64,000 bases of DNA from Chelativorans salis (GCF_025336525.1 NZ_JAOCZP010000005.1:248001-312000); one strand, 5' to 3'; counted from the first letter of the stretch, positions 25,404 to 34,488 are shown. The notes: generated by a model not told the origin, from the letters alone. Numbers and translations: made by a program.

Positions 25404-26108
25404 ATGTATGATGAGATGTCGGATGCGCGTGAGACTGACGCGGTAGCGCGTCCCGACCGCTCCTTAGGCATTCTCAACCGCCGGTCGTTTCTGATCGGCT
25501 CCGCCGTCAGTCTCACCGCGTTTGGCTTTGCGGGTTGCGCAACGTCCGGCGGTATGAGTCTTGCTGAAGCGGAGAAAGTCTACGGGCCAGTCCCCGACGA
25601 GCGCTTTCCGATCCCCGCTGTCGATGTCAGCAAGATCAATCCGAAGTATCTTCGCCGGACGGTGCGTTACGACACAAAGGAAGCAGCCGGCACGATCATT
25701 GTCGATCCCCGCAACTACTACGTATACCGGATCGAAGGCGACGGATATGCCACCCGATATGGCGCCAATGTCGGCCGCGCCGGGTTCCTGTGGAGCGGTG
25801 ACGCCTATGTCGGACGAAAAGCCGAATGGCCGATCTGGACGCCGCCCAGGGAGATGATCCTGCGCCAGCCAGAGGTCGCCCAATATGCCGGTGGTATGGC
25901 GCCTGGACTAAACAATCCACTCGGGGCACGAACACTGTATCTTTACCAGAATGGCGTCTACACGCTCTACACGATCTACAGCACGAGCGTGCCTGAGACG
26001 ATCGGAAAAGGCGTTTCAAGCGGCTGCATCGGCCTGCTCAGCCAAGATATGATGGACCTCTATTCCAAGACGCCAGTGAACACCAAGGTGGTGGTCCTGC
26101 CGGCATAG
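25404..26108 (+). CDS. Exported YkuD-family L,D-transpeptidase with altered active site
   Basis: The 234-residue product has a Tat-like/lipoprotein signal (NRRSFLIGSAVSLTAFGFAG, then CAT) and a YkuD domain. It shares architecture with the island's other L,D-transpeptidase (the SWSG/LWSGDAYVGRKAEWPIWTPP and LNNPLGARTLYLY regions). The HGTN motif reads YSTS, replacing the catalytic histidine with tyrosine, and SSGCIRM reads SSGCIGL, losing the arginine, while the cysteine is kept. It may be inactive, altered or a binding protein. ATG 25404 has GGGAGA upstream. The longer frame from 25308 adds an improbable N-terminus. Confidence 0.85.
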   Translation: MYDEMSDARETDAVARPDRSLGILNRRSFLIGSAVSLTAFGFAGCATSGGMSLAEAEKVYGPVPDERFPIPAVDVSKINPKYLRRTVRYDTKEAAGTIIVDPRNYYVYRIEGDGYATRYGANVGRAGFLWSGDAYVGRKAEWPIWTPPREMILRQPEVAQYAGGMAPGLNNPLGARTLYLYQNGVYTLYTIYSTSVPETIGKGVSSGCIGLLSQDMMDLYSKTPVNTKVVVLPA

Positions 26109-26488
26109 GGTCTACTGCCGTTAACTTGCGTGTTGACTATGCAACTCTGAAAGGTCGCTCGCTAGGCAAAAGCCACGACGATCTTGCGCACCATGTCGGC
26201 CGTCGAGGCCAACTTTGCCACTTCCCGTAAGCAGACATTGCCTGCGACGACGCTGGAACCGCTGACCATGCGGCGCCCTGCCGTCTCCCTCAAGCTTCCG
26301 CTGCCTCGCGCCTTTCTGATGTCGACCACGTTCCCCTCTCCGTTGATTCATCCTCTATATGACCACTGGTTCCCCCGATCTGGATTTCGGTCCGGTCGAG
26401 GGATCCACAAAGGGAATCCTGCATGGGGATTGCGCCTAGACATCGCGGCAAGGCGTTTGCCTTGGCACTCGGCGCGACGGCACCTACG
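26109..26488. other. Gene-free stretch with a family-4 repeat
   Basis: No open frame here looks like protein. The stretch contains TTCCCGTAAGCAGACATTGC at about 26222-26241, which resembles repeats at 44.7 and 62.3 kb. It appears to be decayed mobile-element DNA between the L,D-transpeptidase and a LysR gene. Confidence 0.4.
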
Positions 26489-27400
26489 TCAGGCGATAGT
26501 GTCCACCCATCGGCGATGTTCGGCAAACCGCTCGACCAGGAGGTCGATGAAGGCTCTCACCTTTGCCGAGAGATGATGGCGGTGCGGATAGATCGCATTG
26601 ATGGAGAATTCGAGCCCGGAATAGCGTTCGAGCACGCGCACAAGGCGCCCAGCGCGAAGGTCGTCTGCCACGAGAAAGGTCGGTGGTATGAATAGACCGC
26701 GGCCGTCCAGGGCGAGGCGCCTGAGCGTCTCTTGGCTGTTGGTAACTAGGTTGCCGTTGACGCGAACGGTAACGGGCTCGCCGCCGGGGCCCTCGAAACG
26801 CCACTCGTCGCCGAAAGGATAGGAGGGGTGGTGCATGCAGTTGTGGCGTACGAGGTCACCTGGTTCATCCGGGGTTCCGTAGCGTTCGAAATAGCCGGGC
26901 GAACCGCAGACGATGTTGCGCCACGACGTCAGCCGCCGCACGATCAGGCTCGAATCGGGAAGCGGCAGCGAGCGCACGGCAAGGTCGAAGCCCTCCCCCA
27001 CCATGTCGACCATTCTTTGACCAACGGTGAGATCGACCGACACGGCTGGATGAAGAGCGACGAATTCGGATATGACCGGCGCCAGGAAGCGGGCGGTCGT
27101 CATGCTCGAGTAGAGGCGCAGCGTGCCTTGCGGCGTGGACTGCAGGGCTCCGGCGACCCGGTCCGCCTCCTCCAGGTCGGCGAGGATCCGGGAGGAACGT
27201 TCGTAGTAGGCCTCGCCGATCTCGGTCAGGCTCACCTTCCGGGTTGTGCGGTTGAGGAGCCGGACGCCGAGCCTGTCCTCCAGAGCCTGGATATGATTGC
27301 TGACCATCGTCGTCGACATGTTGAGACTGCGGGCGGCGGCGGAGAACCCGCCGCATTCCACGACACGACCGAAGACCGTTAGGCTCGTGAGTCTGTCCAT
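26489..27400 (-). CDS. LysR-family regulator
   Basis: A 303-residue LysR protein with a typical helix-turn-helix (MDRLTSLTVFGRVVECGGFS, AAARSLNMSTTMVSNHIQAL, EDRLGVRLLNRTTRKVSLTE) and ligand domain. It belongs to the subgroup that begins MDRLTS, which often controls neighbouring oxidoreductase or transporter genes. Its nearest intact neighbour on the other strand is a DUF1127 gene, so the target is unclear. Confidence 0.93.
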   Translation of the reverse strand: MDRLTSLTVFGRVVECGGFSAAARSLNMSTTMVSNHIQALEDRLGVRLLNRTTRKVSLTEIGEAYYERSSRILADLEEADRVAGALQSTPQGTLRLYSSMTTARFLAPVISEFVALHPAVSVDLTVGQRMVDMVGEGFDLAVRSLPLPDSSLIVRRLTSWRNIVCGSPGYFERYGTPDEPGDLVRHNCMHHPSYPFGDEWRFEGPGGEPVTVRVNGNLVTNSQETLRRLALDGRGLFIPPTFLVADDLRAGRLVRVLERYSGLEFSINAIYPHRHHLSAKVRAFIDLLVERFAEHRRWVDTIA

Positions 27401-27530
27401 CGTGCTCGATTATCCGCTCTCGGTGGATGATCCTTGCGCATTTTCACTGATTATCACCTCAAGATTGATATCGCATCCTAGCAGTTAGCAGGAAACGCTT
27501 CACCTGCGAAAAACACCCTGGAGGTTGAAG

Positions 27531-27815
27531 ATGGCGCACATTCCGCTGAATTCCCCAAGCTCGACCGTCTTCGGCATCAAAGACCCTTCGCAGCGCACAT
27601 TAGCTGCGCTCAGACTACTGGCGGACTTGTTGGCCTTGCCTAACCGGTGGCGGCAGCGCGCATTGGAGCGGCGACATCTCTGCGATCTCAGCGATCGCCT
27701 CCTCGCCGATATCGGCCTTACGCGGGCCGATGTCGATCGGAAAGCATCAAAGCCGTTTTGGCAACCCGTCGATCCATCCCAAGGCGATTCGCCTTTGTCT
27801 CAATCCAGCAAATGA
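27531..27815 (+). CDS. DUF1127 protein
   Basis: A 94-residue protein with the arginine-rich DUF1127 core (WRQRALERRHLCDLSDRLLA DIGLTRADV), known from rhizobia as small regulators of phosphate, carbon or RNA metabolism. ATG 27531 is placed by GGAGG 6-7 bases upstream. It is divergent from the LysR gene. Confidence 0.88.
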   Translation: MAHIPLNSPSSTVFGIKDPSQRTLAALRLLADLLALPNRWRQRALERRHLCDLSDRLLADIGLTRADVDRKASKPFWQPVDPSQGDSPLSQSSK

Positions 27816-27833
27816 CCACCGAAAGGAACCACC

Positions 27834-28208
27834 ATGCACAAGTCACTGATCATTCTCGCCGGCCTCTGCCTCCTCGGTGCCGGCACGGCCGCAGCCCAGG
27901 ACTTCAAGCCGAGTAATGCCAATGCCCTTCCCGGCGATCCTGGGCAGCAGGCCGTCTATACCGGCGAGACCGTCACCATCGCGACCATCCATCGTGGTTT
28001 CAATGCCTCGGATGCGTTCGGGCCCAACGAGCAAAATTCTGTTCCGCGGCACTCGGTGAGGCCACCAGACATAGAGAAGGCTGAAGGCGCACTCGTGACC
28101 TCCAGCACCACCGTGGCGTCCAGACATTCCGGCTACAGCGCCGCCGATCACTTTGGCCCGAGCGCACGGAATGACTGCTGCGGCGTAGCCTTCCCCGCAC
28201 GGAAGTAG
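27834..28208 (+). CDS. Small exported protein of unknown function
   Basis: The 124-residue product begins with a signal peptide (SLIILAGLCLLGAGTAAAQ). It contains two similar segments (TIHRGFNASDAFGPNEQN and RHSGYSAADHFGPSARND), suggesting an internal duplication around xGxxAxDxFGPxxxN. I do not recognise the family. It is 18 bases after the DUF1127 gene, and a strong hairpin follows, so the two genes form a unit. Confidence 0.7.
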   Translation: MHKSLIILAGLCLLGAGTAAAQDFKPSNANALPGDPGQQAVYTGETVTIATIHRGFNASDAFGPNEQNSVPRHSVRPPDIEKAEGALVTSSTTVASRHSGYSAADHFGPSARNDCCGVAFPARK

Positions 28209-28225
28209 CCCCGACCTCCGGAACA

Positions 28226-28261
28226 GCGAAAGGCGGTCCCACCTCCCAGGCCGCCTTTCGC
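28226..28261. terminator. Strong hairpin, transcription terminator candidate
   Basis: GCGAAAGGCGG at 28226-28236 pairs perfectly with CCGCCTTTCGC at 28251-28261 (11-bp stem, 14-base loop), 17 bases after the stop of the exported-protein gene. There is no long T-run, but the stem is the strongest such structure I noticed in the window. Confidence 0.6.
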
Positions 28262-28456
28262 TCCGGCGGAAGCATCGAATCACCATTCACTACTGGTGAA
28301 TAGTATACAGAAAAATTCAAATATTATCGTCGCAAAAGACGCCAATTACCTTCAGCCCTGCGTCGGCGGAACTGCTCCCCCTGCCGCGCGAGGAGCCGAA
28401 AGGAGGCGCGTGATGAGGGTGCCCGAGATGAAAGGCGTGAAGGGCTGCACACGGGA

Positions 28457-28580
28457 ATGCTTCTGTGGGCGCTGATCGTGGGGCTGTCCTTCCCGGCCGT
28501 TGCGCTGATGAGCGAAGGGCTGCCACCGCTGTTCCTGACGGCGCTCCGCTTCGCCATCGCCGCACTCGCCCTCGGGGACC
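28457..28580 (+). pseudogene. Truncated EamA-type transporter fragment
   Basis: About 40 codons (LLWALIVGLSFPAVALMSEG, LPPLFLTALRFAIAALAL) match the first two helices of an EamA/DMT-family exporter, then the sequence changes abruptly to unrelated DNA that leads into the FMN-reductase gene. The remaining eight helices are gone. Confidence 0.6.
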
Positions 28581-28679
28581 CTCGTCTGGCGGGGGCGGCC
28601 AAACACACCGAAATGAAGTCATCCGCGCTCGCCGGCATGGCGGACCAATCATTGAATCGAAAAACAGGAGATATCAGCA

Positions 28680-29264
28680 ATGACCAAAATAGCAGTTCTC
28701 GTCGGAAGCCTTCGGAAAGAGTCGTTTAGCCGAAAGGTTGCTGCTGCAATCACTGGACTTGAAAAGAACCTGTCCTTCGATTTCGTCGACATCGGCAAAA
28801 TCTCCTACTTCAATGAAGACCTGGAAGCGAATCCACCGGCGGACTGGACCGATTACCGCAACCGGATCATCGCGGCCGACGCGGTGCTGTTTGTCACTCC
28901 CGAGTATGTCCGGTCAGTGCCCGCCGTGCTCAAGAACGCGGTCGATGTCGGCTCCCGGCCGTATGGACAAGGTGTCCTGATGGGGAAGCCTGCCGCAATC
29001 GTCTCCACCTCGCTCGGTGCAATCGGCGCCTTTGGAGCCAATCATCACCTTCGACAGTCTTTGGCCTCCCTCGACATGCCGACGCTCGGCCAGCCTGAGT
29101 GTTATATCGGCAATACGGGGCGCCTGTTCGATGATGACGGTGAATTGGTCGATGAAGGCACGCGAGAATTTCTTGCGACCTTCGCCAAGTCCTTCAAGGA
29201 ATTCGTCGAGAAGATGGTGCGGCCCGGGTCAGAGTTACACCTCTTAGAGCGCACCATTGCATGA
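28680..29264 (+). CDS. NADPH-dependent FMN reductase / quinone reductase family
   Basis: A 194-residue flavodoxin-like reductase (ChrR/YieF type). The N-terminal phosphate-binding loop GSLRKESFSRKV, the TPEYVRSVPAVLKNAVD motif (normally PEYN-S-P--LKNA-DW) and GKPAAIVSTSLGAIG are all in place. These enzymes reduce quinones, chromate or azo compounds using NAD(P)H and bound FMN in the cytoplasm. It is preceded by a broken EamA gene and followed by another EamA gene. Confidence 0.92.
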   Translation: MTKIAVLVGSLRKESFSRKVAAAITGLEKNLSFDFVDIGKISYFNEDLEANPPADWTDYRNRIIAADAVLFVTPEYVRSVPAVLKNAVDVGSRPYGQGVLMGKPAAIVSTSLGAIGAFGANHHLRQSLASLDMPTLGQPECYIGNTGRLFDDDGELVDEGTREFLATFAKSFKEFVEKMVRPGSELHLLERTIA

Positions 29265-29369
29265 CATGGGGCCGGCTCAAATGGCACCGCCTAGCCCCGC
29301 CCGTGATGCGGTCTCTGGAAACCGAGTTCTGACGCTGAACGCGGCCCACCATCTTCAAATGGAAATCCG

Positions 29370-30164
29370 ATGAGACATATCTGGGACTCGGCCTTCGGCC
29401 TCCTCCTCGTGACGGGAGCCTTGCTAGGCGCGACGCCGCCTCTCGGCAAACTGGCGACGGAGGCCGGGATTCCGGCCATGGCCTGGTCCTTCGTCATTTC
29501 CTTCGGCGCGGGCGGCGTTCTTCTTTGCGTTCTGCTCGCGCGGCGGAGTTCCGTCGGGTTTGCCGCGCCTAAGCTGCGCTACTTCATCATCACGGCCGCT
29601 ATCTCCTACGCAATTCCCAACATCGTGATGTTCTCGGCGATCCCGCATCTCGGCGCCGGTTACACCGCAATCATGTTCACGTTGTCTCCGGTGATCACGC
29701 TGGGGCTTTCGATGCTAATGGGCGTGCGCCGCCCCAACCTCCTGGGCATCGCCGGCATTTCGGTGGGCTTCGTCGGAGCTGTCATGGTGGCAACGACGCG
29801 CGGGGAGGTGGGACAGCCCGCTGAACTGTCCTGGGTCTTTATCGGGCTGCTCATTCCGGTCAGTCTCGCCGCCGGCAACATCTACCGGACCATGGATTGG
29901 CCGGATGCCTCTACGCCGCTCGAGCTCGCTGCCGGAAGCCACCTCGCTGCAGCGGCGATGCTGCTTCTCGGGATCATTCTTGTCGGTGACGCAGGAGCGT
30001 TCAAGCTGCTTTCCGGCTTCCAGATTCTCGTCCTCGCGCAGGTCGCCGCGGCATCGATAATGTTCGCCTTCTTCTTCCGCCTGCAGGCGGTTGGCGGGCC
30101 CGTCTATCTCAGTCAGATCGGCTATGTCGGAGCGGCGGTCGGCCTTGCCGCCGGTGTTCTGTAG
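29370..30164 (+). CDS. EamA/DMT-family transporter, C-terminally truncated
   Basis: A 264-residue membrane protein with about nine hydrophobic helices of the drug/metabolite transporter superfamily, a cytoplasmic-membrane exporter of small molecules. The family normally has ten helices in about 290-300 residues. Here the sequence stops at AAVGLAAGVL, just where the conserved last helix (usually introduced by GE) should begin. The TAG probably arose at a rearrangement junction near 30164. Function is doubtful. Confidence 0.75.
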   Translation: MRHIWDSAFGLLLVTGALLGATPPLGKLATEAGIPAMAWSFVISFGAGGVLLCVLLARRSSVGFAAPKLRYFIITAAISYAIPNIVMFSAIPHLGAGYTAIMFTLSPVITLGLSMLMGVRRPNLLGIAGISVGFVGAVMVATTRGEVGQPAELSWVFIGLLIPVSLAAGNIYRTMDWPDASTPLELAAGSHLAAAAMLLLGIILVGDAGAFKLLSGFQILVLAQVAAASIMFAFFFRLQAVGGPVYLSQIGYVGAAVGLAAGVL

Positions 30165-30250
30165 TCGCCGGAAAGCCTGGCTCGCGTGTCATGACGTGCC
30201 CCATTGCCTTATCATTCAAAGGACGTTGAAGACCACGCGCATCATCGTGT

Positions 30251-30925
30251 TTGGAGTGTTGGGTACGGGCGCATACAGAGGTCATCCCTACCGAGCACGT
30301 TGACCATGAGCAGGCCGACGAGCTCGAAGAGTTCTTCTCAGGCTCCAGCTTCGACACCGCTGCGACCGCCGCGGCGACGAACATGCCGACCATCATCGAA
30401 GATCGCCGGCTTCGGGGGTTCGCGACCATCATCGGCGCCCAGCGGGTCTCTTGGACCCAACCGCTTCTCATGCTGCTTCTGGACCGAAAGCAGCTGTCGC
30501 ACGGCGACTATGTCGACTTGATTGCCAACCTCGGCAGCAAGCGGATTGGCTTCGTGTCTGCCGGCTCCGGGGACTTGTTCGCCGCAGCGCAGCTCGGCTT
30601 CGACTCCCCTCAGTTCAAGTCGCTCGTAGAGGTCATTTCCCGGAAGACCGTCGAAGCGCCCTCACTTGCGAGGGTCGCTGTAGAGTTCTTCGTCCAGTTG
30701 TGGAACGCGGAAATTCCAGGAGCGCGTCACAGGCTTGTCAGCTCGGTACTGGAGGCAATCCTGACCCGGCCGGATGCTATAAGGTTGCTCAGGGTCATCA
30801 TCGTGGCAGTCGACAAGAATCTGCGTGAACGGCGATTCCCCGAGAATCTGATTTCTAGATCCTGGAGCGACTACGTGGAGCGGTTCGTCGCGGGGCATTT
30901 CATTAGGGACGCCGTTATTGGCTGA
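30251..30925 (+). CDS. PIN-like domain protein, N-terminus missing
   Basis: The frame from a TTG at 30251 encodes a C-terminal region that reads EDRRLRGFATIIGAQRVSWT, then LLDRKQLSHGDYVDLIANLG and GFVSAGSGDLFAA. This D-R-x-hydrophobic core and following helices resemble PIN-domain ribonuclease regions that end larger proteins. The natural start is not visible and the first residues look like junction sequence, so it is probably a fragment. Treat the PIN call as tentative. Confidence 0.5.
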   Translation: MECWVRAHTEVIPTEHVDHEQADELEEFFSGSSFDTAATAAATNMPTIIEDRRLRGFATIIGAQRVSWTQPLLMLLLDRKQLSHGDYVDLIANLGSKRIGFVSAGSGDLFAAAQLGFDSPQFKSLVEVISRKTVEAPSLARVAVEFFVQLWNAEIPGARHRLVSSVLEAILTRPDAIRLLRVIIVAVDKNLRERRFPENLISRSWSDYVERFVAGHFIRDAVIG

Positions 30926-31049
30926 TAAGAGTCCGAATTTCAATTGTGGTTGTTCTTGCGCGTCCCGTGTCGCAAGATTCAAAGCGCGTAACGAACATCG
31001 CAAGTCTGAAAATCAGACAGCCGGAGCCAAGCCGGTCAGTCCGCTTCCG

Positions 31050-31392
31050 GCCCGAACTGCACCGTAACAACGGCTCATTCTCGAACGCGGAATTTGGCTG
31101 AAAAGGTGCGTCAGGCAGACATCGTGGTGGCAGCAACGGGACAGGCCGGAATGATCAAGGGAGATTGGATCAAGCCCGGCGCAACCGTGATCGATGTAGG
31201 AACCACGAAAGTGATTGTGGACGGCAAGAAGCGGCTTCTCGGCGATGTGGACTTTGCCGCCGTCATCGAAACAGCGGGGCCACAACACCCGTGCCAGGTG
31301 GCGTTGGGCCGATGACGATCATGATGCTGATGCACAACACGGTCCTGGCGGCTTACCACCGCGAGGGGCTGCCGCATCTACAGCTCTGGTAG
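31050..31392 (+). pseudogene. folD: folD remnant, frameshifted
   Basis: The C-terminal half of methylenetetrahydrofolate dehydrogenase/cyclohydrolase is recognisable. [40 protein letters not shown] and [11 protein letters not shown] are read in one frame. After a shift near 31285, [20 protein letters not shown] continues in another frame to a TAG at 31390. The N-terminal half, with the catalytic lysine region, is absent. Confidence 0.88.
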
Positions 31393-31505
31393 ATCGAAGC
31401 AATCTTTGAAGGGACTTATCTTCGACGACAGCAACGGGTCGTCAGCTGGCGAGCGCCCGTAAACCGGCAGTCTCTTTCCGATCCACTGAAAACGGCCATA
31501 AATGG

Positions 31506-32090
31506 TTATATGAAAGGCTTAGCCGCATCATAATAGTTGTTCTTTTCCTCATCGACATGACAGCCGACCAGGCACAATCCCGACGCTTCCAGGAGTCGTT
31601 CATACACTTCTTCGCCAAGCGATCTCGAGCGTCGTCCGGTCAGCATGTCTTGCCAGTCGCACGTCTCTCGAGGTGCGCTGAACAGAAAGCGCCCCCCTGG
31701 CCTGAGAGCCTTTGCTACCCCATGAAGTACTTCAAGCTGATCTTTCGGCGAGAGCAGGAACAGCAGACCGATCGAAACAGCCGCATCGAAGGTGCGCTGA
31801 AAGAATACACTGTCCTGCACGGCTTCACAGGCGCTTTGCGCTTCCGGAAGTCTACGACGGAACGCATCTATCATTGTAGGCGATGCGTCGATCCCGAAGA
31901 CCGTGAAGCCATCCTCGATTAGAGCTTGCGCGATCGGCACTCCGGAACCGCAGCCGACGTCCACGATGGAGCTCGACGGCGGCAGATTGTTTCGTGCCCA
32001 GGACCGCACGAGGGTCGCACCGATGGCGGAGCGAGCGGCCATGAATTGCCGGGCAACGCCGTCCCAACCTTCAGAGCGGTCGATGTGCAT
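31506..32090 (-). CDS. Class I SAM-dependent methyltransferase
   Basis: A 194-residue methyltransferase. The SAM-binding motif I is VDVGCGSGVPIAQALIEDGF, followed by VFGIDASPTMIDAFR and the acidic loop region FDAAVSIGLLFLL, with LRPGGRFLFSAP as motif III. ATG 32090 has GGAGGTT 6 bases upstream, so I prefer it over 32120. The substrate is unknown. No pathway neighbours. Confidence 0.85.
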   Translation of the reverse strand: MHIDRSEGWDGVARQFMAARSAIGATLVRSWARNNLPPSSSIVDVGCGSGVPIAQALIEDGFTVFGIDASPTMIDAFRRRLPEAQSACEAVQDSVFFQRTFDAAVSIGLLFLLSPKDQLEVLHGVAKALRPGGRFLFSAPRETCDWQDMLTGRRSRSLGEEVYERLLEASGLCLVGCHVDEEKNNYYDAAKPFI

Positions 32091-32255
32091 GCGGCGAACC
32101 TCCAAGGCTGGCAATTGCAACGGACTCTACTCGCTGGTGCCCAGTAGGAAAGTCAAATATCCATAACCGGGTCGGGAGCGGAATGGCAGCACATTAGTAC
32201 TTCGTCGTTCCGATAGCAGTCAGTCCGCAGACGGCCCCTCGAAGTCTATAATGGG

Positions 32256-32580
32256 CTACCAGATCAAGGGCGGGAGTTCGTCGACGCGCTTTGCCGAGTA
32301 GCCGACGATGCGGACGAGGACGTCGGCGAGGTAAGCCGGAGGGCTCAGGCCGCTGAGGATGGCGGTGTCGATCAGCGAGTAGATCAGGGTGGCGCGCTCG
32401 CCTCTGTCATCGGATCCGGCGAACAGGCAGTTCTTGCGGAGCGCCCGCTCGGCTGGATTGTTTTCGATCGCCAGATGGCCATCGTCAAGGTAGCGGGTCA
32501 GCCCGTCACCATAAGCAAGCGCCTACCGGATTGCGGCCGCGACGCCGGCGCGTCCGGCAACCTCGCTGGCGCGCATCCCA
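32256..32580 (-). pseudogene. IS66-family transposase C-terminal remnant
   Basis: The minus strand reads GDGLTRYLDDGHLAIENNPA, ERALRKNCLFAGSDDRGERA and ends RVDELPPLIW with a stop, the conserved C-terminus of IS66 TnpC transposases. Everything N-terminal of about residue 400 is missing. Confidence 0.85.
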
Positions 32581-32587
32581 GATCCAC

Positions 32588-33250
32588 TCAACTCTCCAGC
32601 ATGTAATCCGCCAAGCTGTAGCAGTGGCTCGCCTGGTAGGCGTTCCGCCCCCGATTCATGTGCGTCAAATTGAATGTCCGGATGGCGCGCAACACGCGGC
32701 GGGCCGCGAGGAATTTGTGGATCGAGGCGGTGCCCCGCACATTGATGCCGAAAATGTCCTCGCCGCGCGGGAAGAAATAGCCCACATCTTCCGGCGTCGT
32801 GACGCAGTGCTCAAGAAAAGGTTCGTCCACATCACTCTGCGCGAGCGAGTGGTCCCCGGTGAAGTCCGAAAGATGCACCAGGAATCTTGCACGGATGCCC
32901 TCGCCGTCCGCATACAGCGTGAAAAGCTCCATCCAGCTCGCATTGACGCGGACAAGCGGCTTATCGGATGTCGACGGCAGACAAGAAACCGACCAGTAGT
33001 GACGCTCGGTCTTGCGCGGGATGGGGATGCAGTTCCGGCCGTAGAGCCTGAGAACCTCTAGAACCTCCTGTGCCTGCGGGCGAAGAAGCAGCTTTTGAAA
33101 TCGCGCGGCGTACTTGAACCGCAGTTCCATGGACTCCGAGCGTTCGTCGGCGTCACGCAAGTTCGTCTTGCCTTCCATCCATTTGCGCTGCTGCTCGGGA
33201 TTCAGAAATTGGCGCAGTCCGGTGGTGCTGCGGCGAGGAGTTGTGCTCAT
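32588..33250 (-). CDS. Unknown 220-aa protein
   Basis: A soluble, charged protein with normal codon use. It has an N-terminal RQFLNPEQQRKWMEGKTNLR region and conserved-looking aromatic stretches (HYWSVSCLPSTSDKP, GEDIFGINVRGTASIHKFL). No motif, signal peptide or membrane segment is recognised. It lies just beside the IS66 remnant, so it may have moved with mobile DNA. Confidence 0.6.
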   Translation of the reverse strand: MSTTPRRSTTGLRQFLNPEQQRKWMEGKTNLRDADERSESMELRFKYAARFQKLLLRPQAQEVLEVLRLYGRNCIPIPRKTERHYWSVSCLPSTSDKPLVRVNASWMELFTLYADGEGIRARFLVHLSDFTGDHSLAQSDVDEPFLEHCVTTPEDVGYFFPRGEDIFGINVRGTASIHKFLAARRVLRAIRTFNLTHMNRGRNAYQASHCYSLADYMLES

Positions 33251-33295
33251 GTCTGGTGCCCTCCGGGCGCGAGGTCGCGAGTGGCAGGCATCCCC

Positions 33296-33657
33296 CTATC
33301 CCTTTACGTATCCGAGACCTTCAACGATCTTTCCGCCCCGAACGCGCATGATGTTTACCCTCGAACCCGCTCCGTCTCGTTCTCTCCCCAGCGGAGTTTC
33401 CAACGGATGATCCCGCGGTCCTCGCTGGCCCAGATCTCCTCTGCCTCGAAGAGAAGGTTCGCCGAAGATGCGATGCCCTTCCAGAAATCGAGGCATGCCT
33501 CACGCCCGTCATATCGCGCGCCGTCCGGGGCTGGCGCCGTATTTTCGAGAACGCAATCTTCGCCAACTAGATCGTCGAGGTCTTCGGGACGGTGCGCCTC
33601 AAACGCGGCATGGAAACGTTCAATGATTTCACGGGTAACTTCGCTGTTGGTATTCAT
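33296..33657 (-). pseudogene. NTF2/SnoaL-like protein, frameshifted
   Basis: ATG 33657 begins a SnoaL-like domain (EIIERFHAAFEAHRPEDLDD, LENTAPAPDGARYDG, ACLDFWKGI). Near 33360 a one-base loss moves the last strand (VNIMRVRGGKIVEGLGYVKG) into another frame. The unshifted frame ends early at ERVRG. These proteins bind small ligands or act as isomerases. It is the first of two similar damaged genes. Confidence 0.78.
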
Positions 33658-33776
33658 CCTCTCACCTCATTGAGTCATGCAGCCATTGGCTGGTGTCCGC
33701 TGACCGCCGGTCCGAACGCTGAGGGCGCTACGAACTGGGTGTGGGGTCGATGCGGTAGGTCCGCGGCGTCCCGTCC

Positions 33777-34064
33777 TTAGAACGGCTTTTCGGCCTTGTC
33801 GGCGCGATAGAGGCTCACCACGACCTCCCGGGGTTTCCCCCGCGGCCCTTTCGCGACCTTGCGCCAGGCGTCCAGTGCGGTCTGGTCGCGCCAGCATTCG
33901 AAGAGATTGACGCGCTCCGGATCGACCGCGTCAGCGCTTATGGAGAAGTCGAGACAGCCATCGTACGACCTCGCGCGTTTGACCATGTCCCTGAAGGCTT
34001 CCACTGCGCGGTCCCGCTTCTCGGCGTCGGTGCGGGTGTAGCCGGCTATGATGATCATGAACAT
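33777..34064 (-). CDS. Antibiotic biosynthesis monooxygenase (ABM)-family protein
   Basis: A 95-residue ferredoxin-fold protein (MIIIAGYTRTDAEKRDRAVE, SYDGCLDFSISADAVDPERV, FECWRDQTALDAW). ABM proteins act on quinones or haem-like compounds, or simply bind them. An AAGGAAGGAG site lies just before two close ATGs (34064 and 34058). I report the upstream one. It sits between the two NTF2-like genes. Confidence 0.85.
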   Translation of the reverse strand: MFMIIIAGYTRTDAEKRDRAVEAFRDMVKRARSYDGCLDFSISADAVDPERVNLFECWRDQTALDAWRKVAKGPRGKPREVVVSLYRADKAEKPF

Positions 34065-34136
34065 TACTCCTTCCTTTAAAGCACAAGGGGTCGACCATCG
34101 CCCTCGCCGAGGCCGCACGGCATTGGACCGGTTCAC

Positions 34137-34478
34137 TCAGGCAACGGTGCCGATTGACCCGGTGTCTTCACGGACACGGATCAGGCTGACGCCGCGGAGC
34201 GAGCCGCCGTCACCGAAATGGAAGCGTCAGCGAACATTGGCGCGGTCGCCCATCACGAAGGTGTCCTCCACCTCGAAACGGTTGACGCGGTCCGCCGCCA
34301 TGCTCTGCCAGAACGTCAGGTTCACCTCATAACCTTCGTAGCGCGTGCCATCGGGCGCGGGCTGGATCGACTCCATGACGCAGTCCGGGGCGATGAGGCC
34401 TTCGAAGATTGCCGGATCGTGATCGAGGAACGCCTGGTTGAACCGGTGGACGATTGCTGAAGTTTCGTTCGCTTGCAT
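34137..34478 (-). pseudogene. NTF2/SnoaL-like protein with premature stop
   Basis: A second SnoaL-like gene (SAIVHRFNQAFLDHDPAIFE, SIQPAPDGTRYEGYEVNLTF). After GDRANVR a TGA at 34227 interrupts the frame, which otherwise continues RFHFGDGGSLRGVSLIRVRE to a stop at 34137. The position is usually tryptophan (NVRWRFHFG), so one G-to-A-type change explains it. It is divergent from a TetR gene and its start is preceded by that gene's operators. Confidence 0.82.
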
Positions 34479-34488
34479 GGTGTCCTAT

